This document shows, in pieces, positions 40,905 to 49,063 of a stretch of 64,000 nucleotides of DNA; within the stretch, counting starts at the first letter, position 1, and the number at the start of each line of letters is the position of its first letter. Location: NCBI RefSeq assembly GCF_009749525.1, contig NZ_WOAC01000007.1, positions 1 through 64,000 of the forward strand, read 5' to 3'. Made by a program: the position numbers and the translations under genes. The notes below the pieces were generated by a model. It saw nothing but the letters and a program-made list of their open reading frames with translations. It did no database searches and was not told the origin of the DNA. The stretch comes from Mesorhizobium xinjiangense. Its GTDB lineage: Bacteria; Pseudomonadota; Alphaproteobacteria; Rhizobiales; Rhizobiaceae.

Positions 40905-42968
40905 TCAAGCGCGGTTTCGCCGCGCCATGCGCTCCTCGCGCGACCGCCGCCGCGGCGCCGCCAAGCCGTCGGCCGTTTCCGTCGTCTTGCGTGCCGGCAG
41001 ATCGACAACTTCGGACAGCTTGGGAAAGGCGTCGACCTTGTTGGGAATGGCCATTGCGTCGACGAAATGTTGTTGGAACTTGGATTCGAGAGCCGTTTCG
41101 ATCTTGTTGATGCGCCGTACGGTGCGCTCGATCTCGCGGCGATGATCGCGGTTCAGGAGCGCCATGAGGGCACCGGTGCCGGCGGCGTTGCCTACCGCCT
41201 TGACTTCATTGAGGTCGCAATCGGGGATGAGGCCGAGGACCATGGCGTATTTCGGGTCGATGTAGGAGCCGAAGGCGCCGGCAAAACAGATCGTGTCGAC
41301 ATGGTCGACGCCCTGCTTTTCCATCAAGAGCTTGATGCCGGCATAGAGCGCTGCCTTGGCGAGCTGGATGGCGCGCACGTCGTTCTGGGTGACCAGAATG
41401 CGCTGAGCACCGTCGTGCAACAGGTAGGAGTAGGTCCGCCCGGTCTGCTCGATGCGCGGGCTTCTGGTTGCTAGCGTGCCATCGATCACCCCGTCCTCCG
41501 AGACAATGCCGGCCAGGTACATCTGCGCCACCACCTCGATGATGGCCGAGCCGCAAATGCCCGTAATGCCGAGCTTGTCGGCCTCCTCGGCAAAGCCTTC
41601 CTCGTCCGACCATCTTTCGGAGCCGATGATCTTGAAGCGCGGTTCCAGCGTGACGGGGTCGATGCGCACGCGCTCGATGGCGCCGGGAGCGGCACGCTGG
41701 CCGGAGGATATCTCGGCGCCCTCGAATGCCGGCCCGGTTGGCGAGGAAGCGGCGACCACGCGCTCGCTGTTGCCCAGCACGATCTCGGCATTGGTGCCGA
41801 CATCGACGAGCAGCATCATGCGGTCCTGGCGGTGCGGACCCTCGGAAAGCGTGGCGCCGGCGGCGTCGGCGCCGACATGGCCGGCGATGCAGGGCAGGAC
41901 ATAGACACGCGCGCCGTAATTGATCTTCAGTCCGATTTCGCTGGCCCAGCTGTGGACCGCGCCCGATACGGCCAGAGCGAAGGGGGCCTGGCCGAGCTCG
42001 GTCGGGTCGATGCCGAGGAAGAGGTGATGCATGATCGGATTGCCGACAAAGACGGCGTCGAGGATGTCGTCGGGATCGACGCCGCTTTCCTCGCAGACAC
42101 GCCGTGCAAGATCGCTGATGGCGTCGCGCACGGCCTTCGTCATGGCCCCGCGACCTTCCGGATGCAGCATCACATATGAGACCCGGCTCATGAGATCTTC
42201 GCCGAAGCGGATCTGGGGATTGGCGGCGCCGGACGTCGCCACGACGCGGCCGGAAAGCAACGATACCAGATGCATGGCGATCGTCGTTGAACCAATGTCG
42301 CAGGCAATGCCATAGGCTTCGTTGTGCAGGCCAGGCCACAGGTCGATGATGGTTGGCCGGGCCGTTTCCATGTCCTGGTGGATCGCCGCGGTCACGCCCC
42401 AGTTGCCCTTGCGCAAGATGCCCTGGACCTTGCTCAGGAGATGCTGCTCGACAAGCAGGTCCTGCCAGCCCCAATCCTTTTCCAGCATCGCCTTGAGCCG
42501 GTCGAGGTCGCCGAGCGGCTTGTGCATGTCAGGCTGGTCCACCTCCACATAGCAAAGCTGCACCGCCGGGTCGCGCTCGATCAGCCGGTCGACCGCGGCC
42601 TTGCGGACGATCTGCGCATTGACCACCGAATCCTGCGGCACGTCGATGACCAGATCGCCCTCGATTGTCGCGGCACAGGAAAGCCGCCGGCCTTCCAGCA
42701 CTCGACGCTTTTCCGCGCAGCGCATCTCTTTCGGCCCGATCGGAGACACGTGGTCGCTGGAGGAGACGATCTTATGCTTGGCGAACGCGCCTTCCTGCAC
42801 GACGACCTGGCAACGCCCGCAGGTGGCGCGGCCGCCGCACACGCTTTCCACATAGACGCCGAGTTCGCGCGCGGCGTCGAGGATCGGCGTGCCCCTGGGA
42901 AAGCGCCCGCGCTTGCCCGACGGCATGAACAGCACCAGCGGGTCGGTGAGGTCGGGAGGGCGGTTCAT
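40905..42968 (-). CDS. Corrinoid activation protein (RamA-like 2Fe-2S/ASKHA)
   Basis: 687-aa reductive activator of corrinoid proteins. N-terminal ferredoxin domain with Cys44, Cys50, Cys53 and Cys98 (CGGRATCGRC...LSC). It is followed by the ASKHA ATPase domain (DUF4445), with CDIGSTTIAMHLVSL, LLVDVGTNAEIVL and CFAGAFGSYIDPKYA. Such proteins use ATP to reduce Co(II) to Co(I) in inactivated methyltransferase corrinoids. The ATG at 42968 has GGAAG 5 bases upstream. Last gene of the compact one-carbon operon; it would serve the corrinoid protein at 48090. Confidence 0.88.
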   Translation of the reverse strand: MNRPPDLTDPLVLFMPSGKRGRFPRGTPILDAARELGVYVESVCGGRATCGRCQVVVQEGAFAKHKIVSSSDHVSPIGPKEMRCAEKRRVLEGRRLSCAATIEGDLVIDVPQDSVVNAQIVRKAAVDRLIERDPAVQLCYVEVDQPDMHKPLGDLDRLKAMLEKDWGWQDLLVEQHLLSKVQGILRKGNWGVTAAIHQDMETARPTIIDLWPGLHNEAYGIACDIGSTTIAMHLVSLLSGRVVATSGAANPQIRFGEDLMSRVSYVMLHPEGRGAMTKAVRDAISDLARRVCEESGVDPDDILDAVFVGNPIMHHLFLGIDPTELGQAPFALAVSGAVHSWASEIGLKINYGARVYVLPCIAGHVGADAAGATLSEGPHRQDRMMLLVDVGTNAEIVLGNSERVVAASSPTGPAFEGAEISSGQRAAPGAIERVRIDPVTLEPRFKIIGSERWSDEEGFAEEADKLGITGICGSAIIEVVAQMYLAGIVSEDGVIDGTLATRSPRIEQTGRTYSYLLHDGAQRILVTQNDVRAIQLAKAALYAGIKLLMEKQGVDHVDTICFAGAFGSYIDPKYAMVLGLIPDCDLNEVKAVGNAAGTGALMALLNRDHRREIERTVRRINKIETALESKFQQHFVDAMAIPNKVDAFPKLSEVVDLPARKTTETADGLAAPRRRSREERMARRNRA

Positions 42969-43002
42969 CTCGTCTTCCGCATGGCCATCGCGTGGACGGG
43001 GC

Positions 43003-43974
43003 CTAACCCCGCGCCAGCCGCGCCTCCCTGCCACCGCGCCGCCGCCCGCCTGCGGCAGTCGCTCCGCCCGGCGTGTTGACCGCTGCGGATGCCGCCGGCT
43101 GTCCGGGCGCGGCCGGCTTGTGGTCCTTGTAGGTCTTGATCCAGGTCATGCAGTCCCTGTCCGTGCCGGCCAGCACATTGGCTGCGCGCACGGCCTCCAT
43201 TTCCTGGGGACGGCAGGGGTTCATGATGGCGCTCGTCATGCCGGCGCCGATCACCATCGGGATGAAGGCGGCATTGATGCCGTGGCGATGCGGCAGACCG
43301 AAGGAGACGTTTGAAAGGCCGCAGGTGGTGTTGACCTTGAGCTCCTCGCGCAGGCGGCGCAGCAGCGCAAAGACCTGACGACCGGCGTCGCCCAGCGCGC
43401 CGATCGGCATGACAAGGGGATCGACGACGATGTCGTGGGGCGCGATGCCGTGGTCGGCGGCCCGCTCGACGATCTTTTTTGCGACGGCGAAGCGCACGTC
43501 GGGATCCATGGAAATTCCGGTTTCGTCGTTCGAGATCGCCACCACCGGCACGTCGTATTTCTTCACCAGCGGCAGGATCGCCTCGAGCTTCTCCTCTTCG
43601 CCGGTGACCGAATTGACCAGCGGGCGCCCCTTGGCAACCTTCAGCGCCGCCTCGATCGCCGCGGTGACCGAGCTGTCGATCGAAAGGGGCACGTCGACCA
43701 GGCCCTGGACGATCTCCAGCGTCTGGACGAGAAGGCCGGGCTCCGTGGCGTTCGGGTCGACCGCGGTCACCCCGGCATTGACGTCGAGCATTGTCGCGCC
43801 GGCCGCGACCTGGTCGAGCGCATCCTGTTTCACCGTCTCGAAATTGCCTTCGATCATCTCGGCCGCCAGCTTCTTGCGCCCGGTCGGATTGATGCGTTCC
43901 CCGATCACGCAGAAGGACCGATCAAAGCCGATAACGACTTCCCTGGTTGCGGAGGCGACGATGGTGCGGGTCAT
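43003..43974 (-). CDS. Methyltetrahydrofolate:corrinoid methyltransferase (AcsE/MtgA-like)
   Basis: 323-aa TIM-barrel protein of the pterin-binding family. Motifs: CVIGERINPTGRKKL (22-36), LDVNAGV (63-69), PLSIDSS and the late TTCGLSNVSFGLP. It transfers methyl between a corrinoid protein and THF, as AcsE in acetogens or MtgA with glycine betaine methyltransferase. It lacks the corrinoid and homocysteine domains of MetH, so it is not methionine synthase. The C-terminal 40 residues are a low-complexity Pro/Ala/Gly/Arg tail. It sits 34 bp upstream of the RamA-like gene. Confidence 0.88.
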   Translation of the reverse strand: MTRTIVASATREVVIGFDRSFCVIGERINPTGRKKLAAEMIEGNFETVKQDALDQVAAGATMLDVNAGVTAVDPNATEPGLLVQTLEIVQGLVDVPLSIDSSVTAAIEAALKVAKGRPLVNSVTGEEEKLEAILPLVKKYDVPVVAISNDETGISMDPDVRFAVAKKIVERAADHGIAPHDIVVDPLVMPIGALGDAGRQVFALLRRLREELKVNTTCGLSNVSFGLPHRHGINAAFIPMVIGAGMTSAIMNPCRPQEMEAVRAANVLAGTDRDCMTWIKTYKDHKPAAPGQPAASAAVNTPGGATAAGGRRRGGREARLARG

Positions 43975-44039
43975 TCAATATTCTCCGAATTTGGTCTTCG
44001 GCCGCGCGGCCGTTGCGTGTCGTGGTGTCGTCGTCAGGG

Positions 44040-45128
44040 TCAATGCGCCGCCTGCTTGACCATGTCGACGGGTGACTGGGCTTCTTCGTCATGCAGGATG
44101 TGGTCGAGCTTCTCGGCCACCAGCACGTCGTCGGGGCGGAACTCGCGTCGCCATGGCTGACGCCCCTTCAAGACGCCGGATTCGGCGACGATCTCGGCGA
44201 CGAACTCTTCCTGTCTGTAGGCCATCACGTGGATTCCGGAGACGCCTCCGATCTCCTTGACCTCGTTGATGATGTCGATGCAGAGCCGCTTGCCTTCCTT
44301 CTTCTGGTCCTGTGCGCCTTCCAGCCGCTCGACCACGGAGTCGGGAATGTGAACGCCGGGCACGTTGGCGCGCATCCAGCGTGCGGTGCGCGCCGAGGCC
44401 AGCGGGCCGACGCCGCACAGAATAAAACATTGCTCGGCCAGGCCGAGATCGCGCACCCGCTGCATGTAATCGCGGAACATCGGCACGTCGTAGCAATACT
44501 GGCTTTGAACGAACTGGGCGCCGGCGGCGATCTTCTTGGCCAGGCGGTGGGGGCGGAAATCGAAGGGTGGGGCGAACGGATTGATGGCCGCACCCAAAAA
44601 GACCTCCGGCGGCGTCGTCAGCTTGCGCCCGGACAGGAACTTGCCGTTGTCGCGCATGATGCGCACGGTTTCCATAAGCGACATGCAGTCGAGATCGAAG
44701 ACCGGCTTGGCGCCGGGCTGGTCGCCGGCCTGCACGCCGTCGCCGGTCAGGCACAAGATGTTGGAGACCCCCATGGCCGCCGCACCCAGAACATCGCCCT
44801 GGATGGCGATGCGGTTCCGGTCTCGGCAGGAGATCTGCATGATCGTGGCAATGCCCATGCGGGTCAGGAGAGCACAGATGCCGACCGACGACATATGGCA
44901 GTTGGCGCCCGAGGCGTCGACCGCATTGATGCCGTCGACCCACCCCTCGAAGACCGCGGCACGCTCGAAGACGTCCTGCGCGTTGGCGCTGTCGGGCGGA
45001 TTGAGTTCGGCCGTGACGGCGAATTCGCCGCGTCGGAGCACGCGTTCGAGCCTGCCGCGCGAGGAATGGCCCGGCAGCGGCTCGAGCGGCAGATCGACGC
45101 CGGCCGGATTGACGTCGCCCGGGGTCAT
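44040..45128 (-). CDS. metF: Methylenetetrahydrofolate reductase (MetF-type)
   Basis: 362-aa flavoprotein interconverting methyl-THF and methylene-THF. The catalytic Glu lies in AVTAELNPP (Glu41); NILCLTGDGVQAGDQP and GAQFVQSQYCYDVP are typical MTHFR blocks. The sequence groups with MTHFRs that work beside a separate MetV-like subunit rather than with the usual rhizobial metF. Start ATG 45128 overlaps the stop of that subunit gene (ATGA). In this operon the expected direction is oxidation of methyl-THF produced by the methyltransferases. Confidence 0.85.
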   Translation of the reverse strand: MTPGDVNPAGVDLPLEPLPGHSSRGRLERVLRRGEFAVTAELNPPDSANAQDVFERAAVFEGWVDGINAVDASGANCHMSSVGICALLTRMGIATIMQISCRDRNRIAIQGDVLGAAAMGVSNILCLTGDGVQAGDQPGAKPVFDLDCMSLMETVRIMRDNGKFLSGRKLTTPPEVFLGAAINPFAPPFDFRPHRLAKKIAAGAQFVQSQYCYDVPMFRDYMQRVRDLGLAEQCFILCGVGPLASARTARWMRANVPGVHIPDSVVERLEGAQDQKKEGKRLCIDIINEVKEIGGVSGIHVMAYRQEEFVAEIVAESGVLKGRQPWRREFRPDDVLVAEKLDHILHDEEAQSPVDMVKQAAH

Positions 45129-45712
45129 GCGGCCTCCTTCCGGCCATGCTCTTTCTGGGCGGCGGCTTCGGCTGTTGCCCGCAACCAGGCCGAGGTCTCG
45201 CGCAGTGACTGGTCGACCGGCTTCTGGACGTCGAAGATGGCATCGTCGGCGATCATCTGGCGCGAACCGGTCCACGCCTGGACCCACACGCAGGGCATGT
45301 CCGGCTCGACCTCGCAATTGCCATTCGCGCGCACGCCGCCGCAGGGGCCGTTGCGCAATTGCTTGGGGCAGTTCATCGGACAGGACATGCCGGTCGACGA
45401 CAAAATGCATTGCCCGCACATGCGGCAGTCGAACAGAAAGCCCTTCACATGGCGCTCGACGAACTTGACGGGGCGTTCAGCACGCTCGTAGCCGACGGCC
45501 TTCCAGAAGGGGTGCAAGAGCAGAAAGATGCTGGCGAAACGCGCGTAAAGCCATTCGAGGAAGCGCGAATGGCGAACCGACCACAGGCGGACGGTATAAT
45601 GCGAACGCACGCGGCGTTGCGGCGAGACGTCGGCCGGATTGTAGGCGCTCTTGTTGGCCGCGGCTTCCTTGACCCGCATTGCCTGGGTGACGACCGGACG
45701 TTTGTCAGACAT
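45125..45712 (-). CDS. MetV-like zinc/iron-sulfur subunit (MTHFR C-terminal family)
   Basis: 195-aa protein with eight clustered cysteines at 96, 99, 102, 111, 115, 124, 133 and 141 (CRMCGQC, SCPMNCP, GPCGGV, NCEV). This is the domain called methylene-tetrahydrofolate reductase C-terminal, equivalent to MetV, the Zn-containing partner of MetF in acetogens. It overlaps metF by 4 bp and the upstream gene by 8 bp, so all three are translationally coupled. Probably forms a complex with MetF. Start ATG 45712 is used; the frame is open to 45760. Confidence 0.85.
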   Translation of the reverse strand: MSDKRPVVTQAMRVKEAAANKSAYNPADVSPQRRVRSHYTVRLWSVRHSRFLEWLYARFASIFLLLHPFWKAVGYERAERPVKFVERHVKGFLFDCRMCGQCILSSTGMSCPMNCPKQLRNGPCGGVRANGNCEVEPDMPCVWVQAWTGSRQMIADDAIFDVQKPVDQSLRETSAWLRATAEAAAQKEHGRKEAA

Positions 45713-46007
45713 TGTCCCGTCCGCCTGCCTTGACCAGGGCGATGAGCCGTTGGCGGTCATACCTGTCGTCGAGCGCGCTCACCGCACGGTCGGCTTCGGC
45801 TTCGATATCGTCGCCGACGGCGACCGGCCGGGCCCTGCGCCATTCGGCCAGATAGGCATCGCTGTCGGCCGCGCCGGAGCGCATGGCGCACATGTCGATC
45901 GCCTCGATGAAACGCACGGGCAGTTCGCGCTTGGCGCTGGCGCGTCCACGTTTGACGATGACCTGGGCGGGTATGTCGCGCCAGTAGACGACGATCAGGT
46001 CGGCCAT
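45705..46007 (-). CDS. Virulence-factor-family small protein
   Basis: 100-aa protein beginning MADLIVVYWRDIPAQVIVKRGRASAKRELPVRFIEAIDMCAM, recognised as the family labelled virulence factor, whose members sit beside MetF/MetV and corrinoid methyltransferase genes in alphaproteobacteria. It has a good ribosome site (GAGGAG, 8 bases). The name is historical; no virulence role is implied. Leading gene of the VF-metV-metF-MeTr-ramA operon, with an 8-bp overlap into metV. Biochemical role unknown. Confidence 0.8.
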   Translation of the reverse strand: MADLIVVYWRDIPAQVIVKRGRASAKRELPVRFIEAIDMCAMRSGAADSDAYLAEWRRARPVAVGDDIEAEADRAVSALDDRYDRQRLIALVKAGGRDNV

Positions 46008-46150
46008 CGGCCATCTCCTCGGTTGCCTTGACCGAGCATTGCCGCATTGCCGCGCGGCTCGCTTGTTATGAGACGACGCGGGGGCATTCAAAAGCGACGT
46101 TGCGGACACCGCGAAAGGACAATCGGCGGTGTTTCGCCGGCGTCAGCCTG

Positions 46151-46939
46151 CTACCAGTGGAATATGCCCATGTGCTGCCACAGGAAATGCAGGATCGCGC
46201 CGGCCGAAAGGACGACGGCGGCGATGATGGCAAGCGAAATGACGCCGAGGGTCACGCCAATGGCGAAGAGGATGCCGTCGCGCTCCGAAAGGGCGAGCCC
46301 GACAAGCGCCGAGGCGAAGGCCGGCAGCCAGTTGCCGAGCGGCACGGGCAGGACCACCGCGATCGCCAGCACCAGGGCGATGGCGCCGATGATTCGGTCG
46401 CCCTGCCGGCGCCAGAAGGGCCAGTAGCGCGGCCGGATGAGCCGTTCGAGAAGGCGCAGGCGCGGCACGAGGCGGTCGGCAAGACCGCGGAACTGTTCCG
46501 CACTCAGCGACTTGCGCATGAGAAAGCGCGGCAGCCACGCGGTGCGTTTGCCGTAGACCATCTGGGCCGAGACGATCACCAGCGGCAGGCCGAGGAGGAC
46601 GGAGGCGCCGGGCGGCAGCGGCAGCAGGTTGAAGGAGGCGAAGAAGACGAGCAGGGCGGCGAAGCTGCGATCGCCCAATGCGTCACGTATGGCGCCGATC
46701 GTCACCGGCCCGGTGGCTTCGCAGGCCATCAGCGTCAGGACTTCGGAGAGATGGCGCGGCCGCCGCCGCCGAACGGGCACCGGAACGATCGTTTCGTTGA
46801 CTTTGTCCATATCCGAGCTTGCCGTCGGCCGCCTCCTCGTCCCGCTGCGATCGGCCGTATTGTCTCTCGCTCTTGCCGCCGTGGGCGATCCCTGTGGCGG
46901 GACTTCGGCGGGTCGGGGAGACTGAGCTTCGATTGTCAT
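46151..46939 (-). CDS. exoD: ExoD-like membrane protein
   Basis: 262-aa membrane protein of the exopolysaccharide synthesis ExoD family: LTLMACEATGPVTIGAIRDALGDRSFAALLVFFASFNLLPLPPG, then several hydrophobic helices to the C-terminus. Implicated in exopolysaccharide production and alkali tolerance in rhizobia. The N-terminal 45 residues are low complexity, so the true start may be ATG 46810. It lies within the one-carbon cluster without an obvious link to it; probably a bystander insertion. Confidence 0.82.
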   Translation of the reverse strand: MTIEAQSPRPAEVPPQGSPTAARARDNTADRSGTRRRPTASSDMDKVNETIVPVPVRRRRPRHLSEVLTLMACEATGPVTIGAIRDALGDRSFAALLVFFASFNLLPLPPGASVLLGLPLVIVSAQMVYGKRTAWLPRFLMRKSLSAEQFRGLADRLVPRLRLLERLIRPRYWPFWRRQGDRIIGAIALVLAIAVVLPVPLGNWLPAFASALVGLALSERDGILFAIGVTLGVISLAIIAAVVLSAGAILHFLWQHMGIFHW

Positions 46940-47122
46940 GCGGATATGGTGCGCTTAGCGAGAGACGGGAGGATTATCGAGCCCGCAATCGTGATGACGG
47001 TGGCCGGACCCGACGTTCATGCGATATGCAGGCGATTCGGCTTGCCGGCAGAGTCCTGCGCAAAGAGTTGGACGCTTTCATGGTGGTTATTTGAGCACTG
47101 GTGTCCGGCGGTTCCGATTCAC

Positions 47123-47746
47123 TCAGTCAGATACGGTCTGCCGCATCGCCGTTTCGAGTTCGCCATAGCCGGTGAATCGGCGCTCATAGGCCAGCCCGAG
47201 CATCCCGGCGGCGTCTTCGGCCACCTTGTCGAGATCGCGATCGTCGGTCTGGGCGAGATAGACCAGTTTTTCGTAGTTGCCGAAATAGTCCTGGGCCAGT
47301 TCGGGGTGCCGATCGAGGCCCAGCGGCTTCATGAAGAAGGCGTCGAAATGCCGGCACAGGAAATCGGTCATATAGAAGGCGGTCATGTCCTCGTCCGCAA
47401 TCCGCGCGAAGGCCGCGTTGCCCTGGTAGAAGGCAAAGCAATGCGGACCGTCGATGCGAGCCACGCCGTGCCTGTCGCACACGCGATCGAGGCCGCCGCC
47501 GGTGCCGCAGTCACCATAGCCGACGAAAATGCTGCCATAGCCCGCCGCTTTCGCCTCGACGATCGCCTTGTCGAGGGCCGCGGGGATTCGGTCCGGATAA
47601 TAGTGAAGTTCGGCCGGCAGGCATGTCAGTTCGAGATGGCCGAGCCCGAGCCGCGTCTTTATGGCGAGGATCTCGCGCGCCAGCATGCCGCAGGCGATCA
47701 CCAACATCTTGTCGCCTCGCTGGCCAGTTGCTATGCGCGGTGTCAT
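47123..47746 (-). CDS. DUF1638 family protein
   Basis: 207-aa soluble protein of DUF1638, a family recurrently linked to corrinoid methyltransferase systems (methylamine and MttB-type) in archaea and bacteria. Visible blocks: MLVIACGMLAREILAIK, HYYPDRIPAAL, FVGYGDCGTGGGLD and HCFAFYQG. Cys/His-rich segments suggest a metal or cofactor site (inference). Function unknown. Part of the same cluster as the MttC-like corrinoid protein, though separated from it by the oppositely oriented entericidin gene. Confidence 0.82.
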   Translation of the reverse strand: MTPRIATGQRGDKMLVIACGMLAREILAIKTRLGLGHLELTCLPAELHYYPDRIPAALDKAIVEAKAAGYGSIFVGYGDCGTGGGLDRVCDRHGVARIDGPHCFAFYQGNAAFARIADEDMTAFYMTDFLCRHFDAFFMKPLGLDRHPELAQDYFGNYEKLVYLAQTDDRDLDKVAEDAAGMLGLAYERRFTGYGELETAMRQTVSD

Positions 47747-47812
47747 AATTCACGCTCCTGGCGGGACCACATCACAAGTGCCCAATAGGAATCCAATGCG
47801 GAGTGCCCCGAA

Positions 47813-47947
47813 ATGAAACTTGCCCGCCTTGTCCCGGTGCTGTTCGTCGTCCTGGCGATCGGTGTCACCGCATGTGCCAATACGGTGCGCGGGATCGGCC
47901 GCGACGTCAACGAGACCGCAGACGCGATCGGCGACTCCATCAACTAG
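47813..47947 (+). CDS. Entericidin-type small lipoprotein
   Basis: 44-aa lipoprotein. Signal MKLARLVPVLFVVLAIG leads to the lipobox VTAC (Cys20), then NTVRGIGRDVNETADAIGDSIN, a short amphipathic helix typical of the entericidin A/B family. Its stop codon TAG is the first three bases of the interspersed repeat at 47945-48049. Membrane-associated; entericidins act in an antidote/toxin pair in enterobacteria, but most alphaproteobacterial copies are single and of unknown role. Confidence 0.8.
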   Translation: MKLARLVPVLFVVLAIGVTACANTVRGIGRDVNETADAIGDSIN

Positions 47948-48049
47948 AGCAATTCCAGGAGAAGTGGAAACCGGTTCTCCGTTCGGAATTGCGTCGAATC
48001 AAAAGGTTAGATCGGCGAACCGATTCCGTGAAAAGGTTGGCCGATCTAG
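47945..48049 (+). repeat. Interspersed 105-bp repeat (copy 1)
   Basis: Begins TAGAGCAATTCCAGGAGAAG and ends GGCCGATCTAG. An inverted copy of equal length lies at 59329-59433; by eye they differ at four positions. It contains two potential hairpins (GGAGAA...TTCTCC and GATCGGC...GCCGATC). Such TAGAGCAATTCC elements are widespread in rhizobial genomes. Confidence 0.88.
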
Positions 48050-48089
48050 GGGGCGGTCCGACGGCCACCCCGTCATCGCATGCGGCATC

Positions 48090-48791
48090 TCAGGATGCGG
48101 CGGCACGCATATTGTGCTTGCGTTTGACGAAATCCTTGGCGATCTCCACGGTGACGGCGGCGTCGCGGCAATAGGCGTCGGCCCCGACGGCCCGTCCGAA
48201 CTCCTCGTTCAGCGGCGCTCCGCCAACGAGCACGATATAGTCGTCGCGAATGCCCTTTTCCTTCATCGTGTCGATGACGACTTTCATGTAGGGCATGGTG
48301 GTGGTCAGAAGCGCCGACATGCCCAGAATGTCGGGCTTTTCGGTCTCCAGCGCCTCGAGATATTTCTCGACCGGATTGTTGATGCCGAGATCGACGACGT
48401 CGAAGCCGGCGCCTTCCATCATCATGCCGACAAGGTTCTTGCCGATGTCGTGGATGTCGCCCTTGACCGTTCCGATCACCATCTTACCCTGCTTCGGCGC
48501 GCCGGTGGCGGCGAGAAGCGGGCGCAATATGGCCATGCCGGCCTTCATCGCATTGGCCGACAGCAACACCTCCGGCACGAAAAGGATGCCGTCGCGGAAA
48601 TCCTCGCCGACGATGCGCATGCCTTCGACCAGCGCCTCGGTCAGCACCCTGTAGGGCATCCAGCCCCGATCGAGCAGGATCCGCGTTCCTTCTTCGATCT
48701 CCTCCCTCAAGCCGTCGTAAAGGTCGTCGTGCATCTGCTGCACGAGTTCCTCGTCGGAGAGTTCGGACAAGATGATTTCGTCGTCGGACAT
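48090..48791 (-). CDS. Methyltransferase corrinoid protein (MttC/MtgC-like)
   Basis: 233-aa B12-binding protein. An N-terminal helical cap is followed by the cobalamin domain with GDIHDIGKN giving Asp112, His114 (lower cobalt ligand) and Gly117 (DxHxxG). It shuttles methyl groups from a MttB-type methyltransferase to THF through the MeTr. Start ATG 48791 (MSDDEI). Divergent from the MttB gene with 272 bp between; the pair shares a promoter region. In acetogens and methanogens the same protein works with RamA-type activators. Confidence 0.92.
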   Translation of the reverse strand: MSDDEIILSELSDEELVQQMHDDLYDGLREEIEEGTRILLDRGWMPYRVLTEALVEGMRIVGEDFRDGILFVPEVLLSANAMKAGMAILRPLLAATGAPKQGKMVIGTVKGDIHDIGKNLVGMMMEGAGFDVVDLGINNPVEKYLEALETEKPDILGMSALLTTTMPYMKVVIDTMKEKGIRDDYIVLVGGAPLNEEFGRAVGADAYCRDAAVTVEIAKDFVKRKHNMRAAAS

Positions 48792-48927
48792 CGTGGGCCC
48801 CACATGCTGCTCGGAGGCCTTTTTCGACCTCCCATTCTTCGCTAATTAACCAGCAAGACCGGGTCGATTCATAGCCGATTTGCGACGCTGTGCATGACGA
48901 AAACGACTGCGATTTTCGCGTCTTTGG

Positions 48928-48943
48928 TGTCGATTTTGCGACA
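48928..48943. promoter_or_regulatory. Palindrome in the corrinoid/MttB divergent promoter
   Basis: TGTCG-ATTTTG-CGACA, 5-bp arms with a 6-bp centre, between the divergent corrinoid and MttB genes. Possible regulator site; nothing else recognisable in the 272-bp region. Confidence 0.4.
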
Positions 48944-49063
48944 GGTCTTGGCGTTTGCAAGACTGTTTCGCATGGGCCAACGGCTACGATCCGAGGAGGA
49001 TTCCAGCCATGGCCCGCCGACCGGAAAAGGCCGGCAATTGACTGGATCGCAACGCATTTCGGG

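Noticed and set aside
46028-47788. 586-codon plus-strand frame across ExoD and DUF1638
   Set aside because: Spans two clear minus-strand genes and their spacer; composition is that of a shadow frame.
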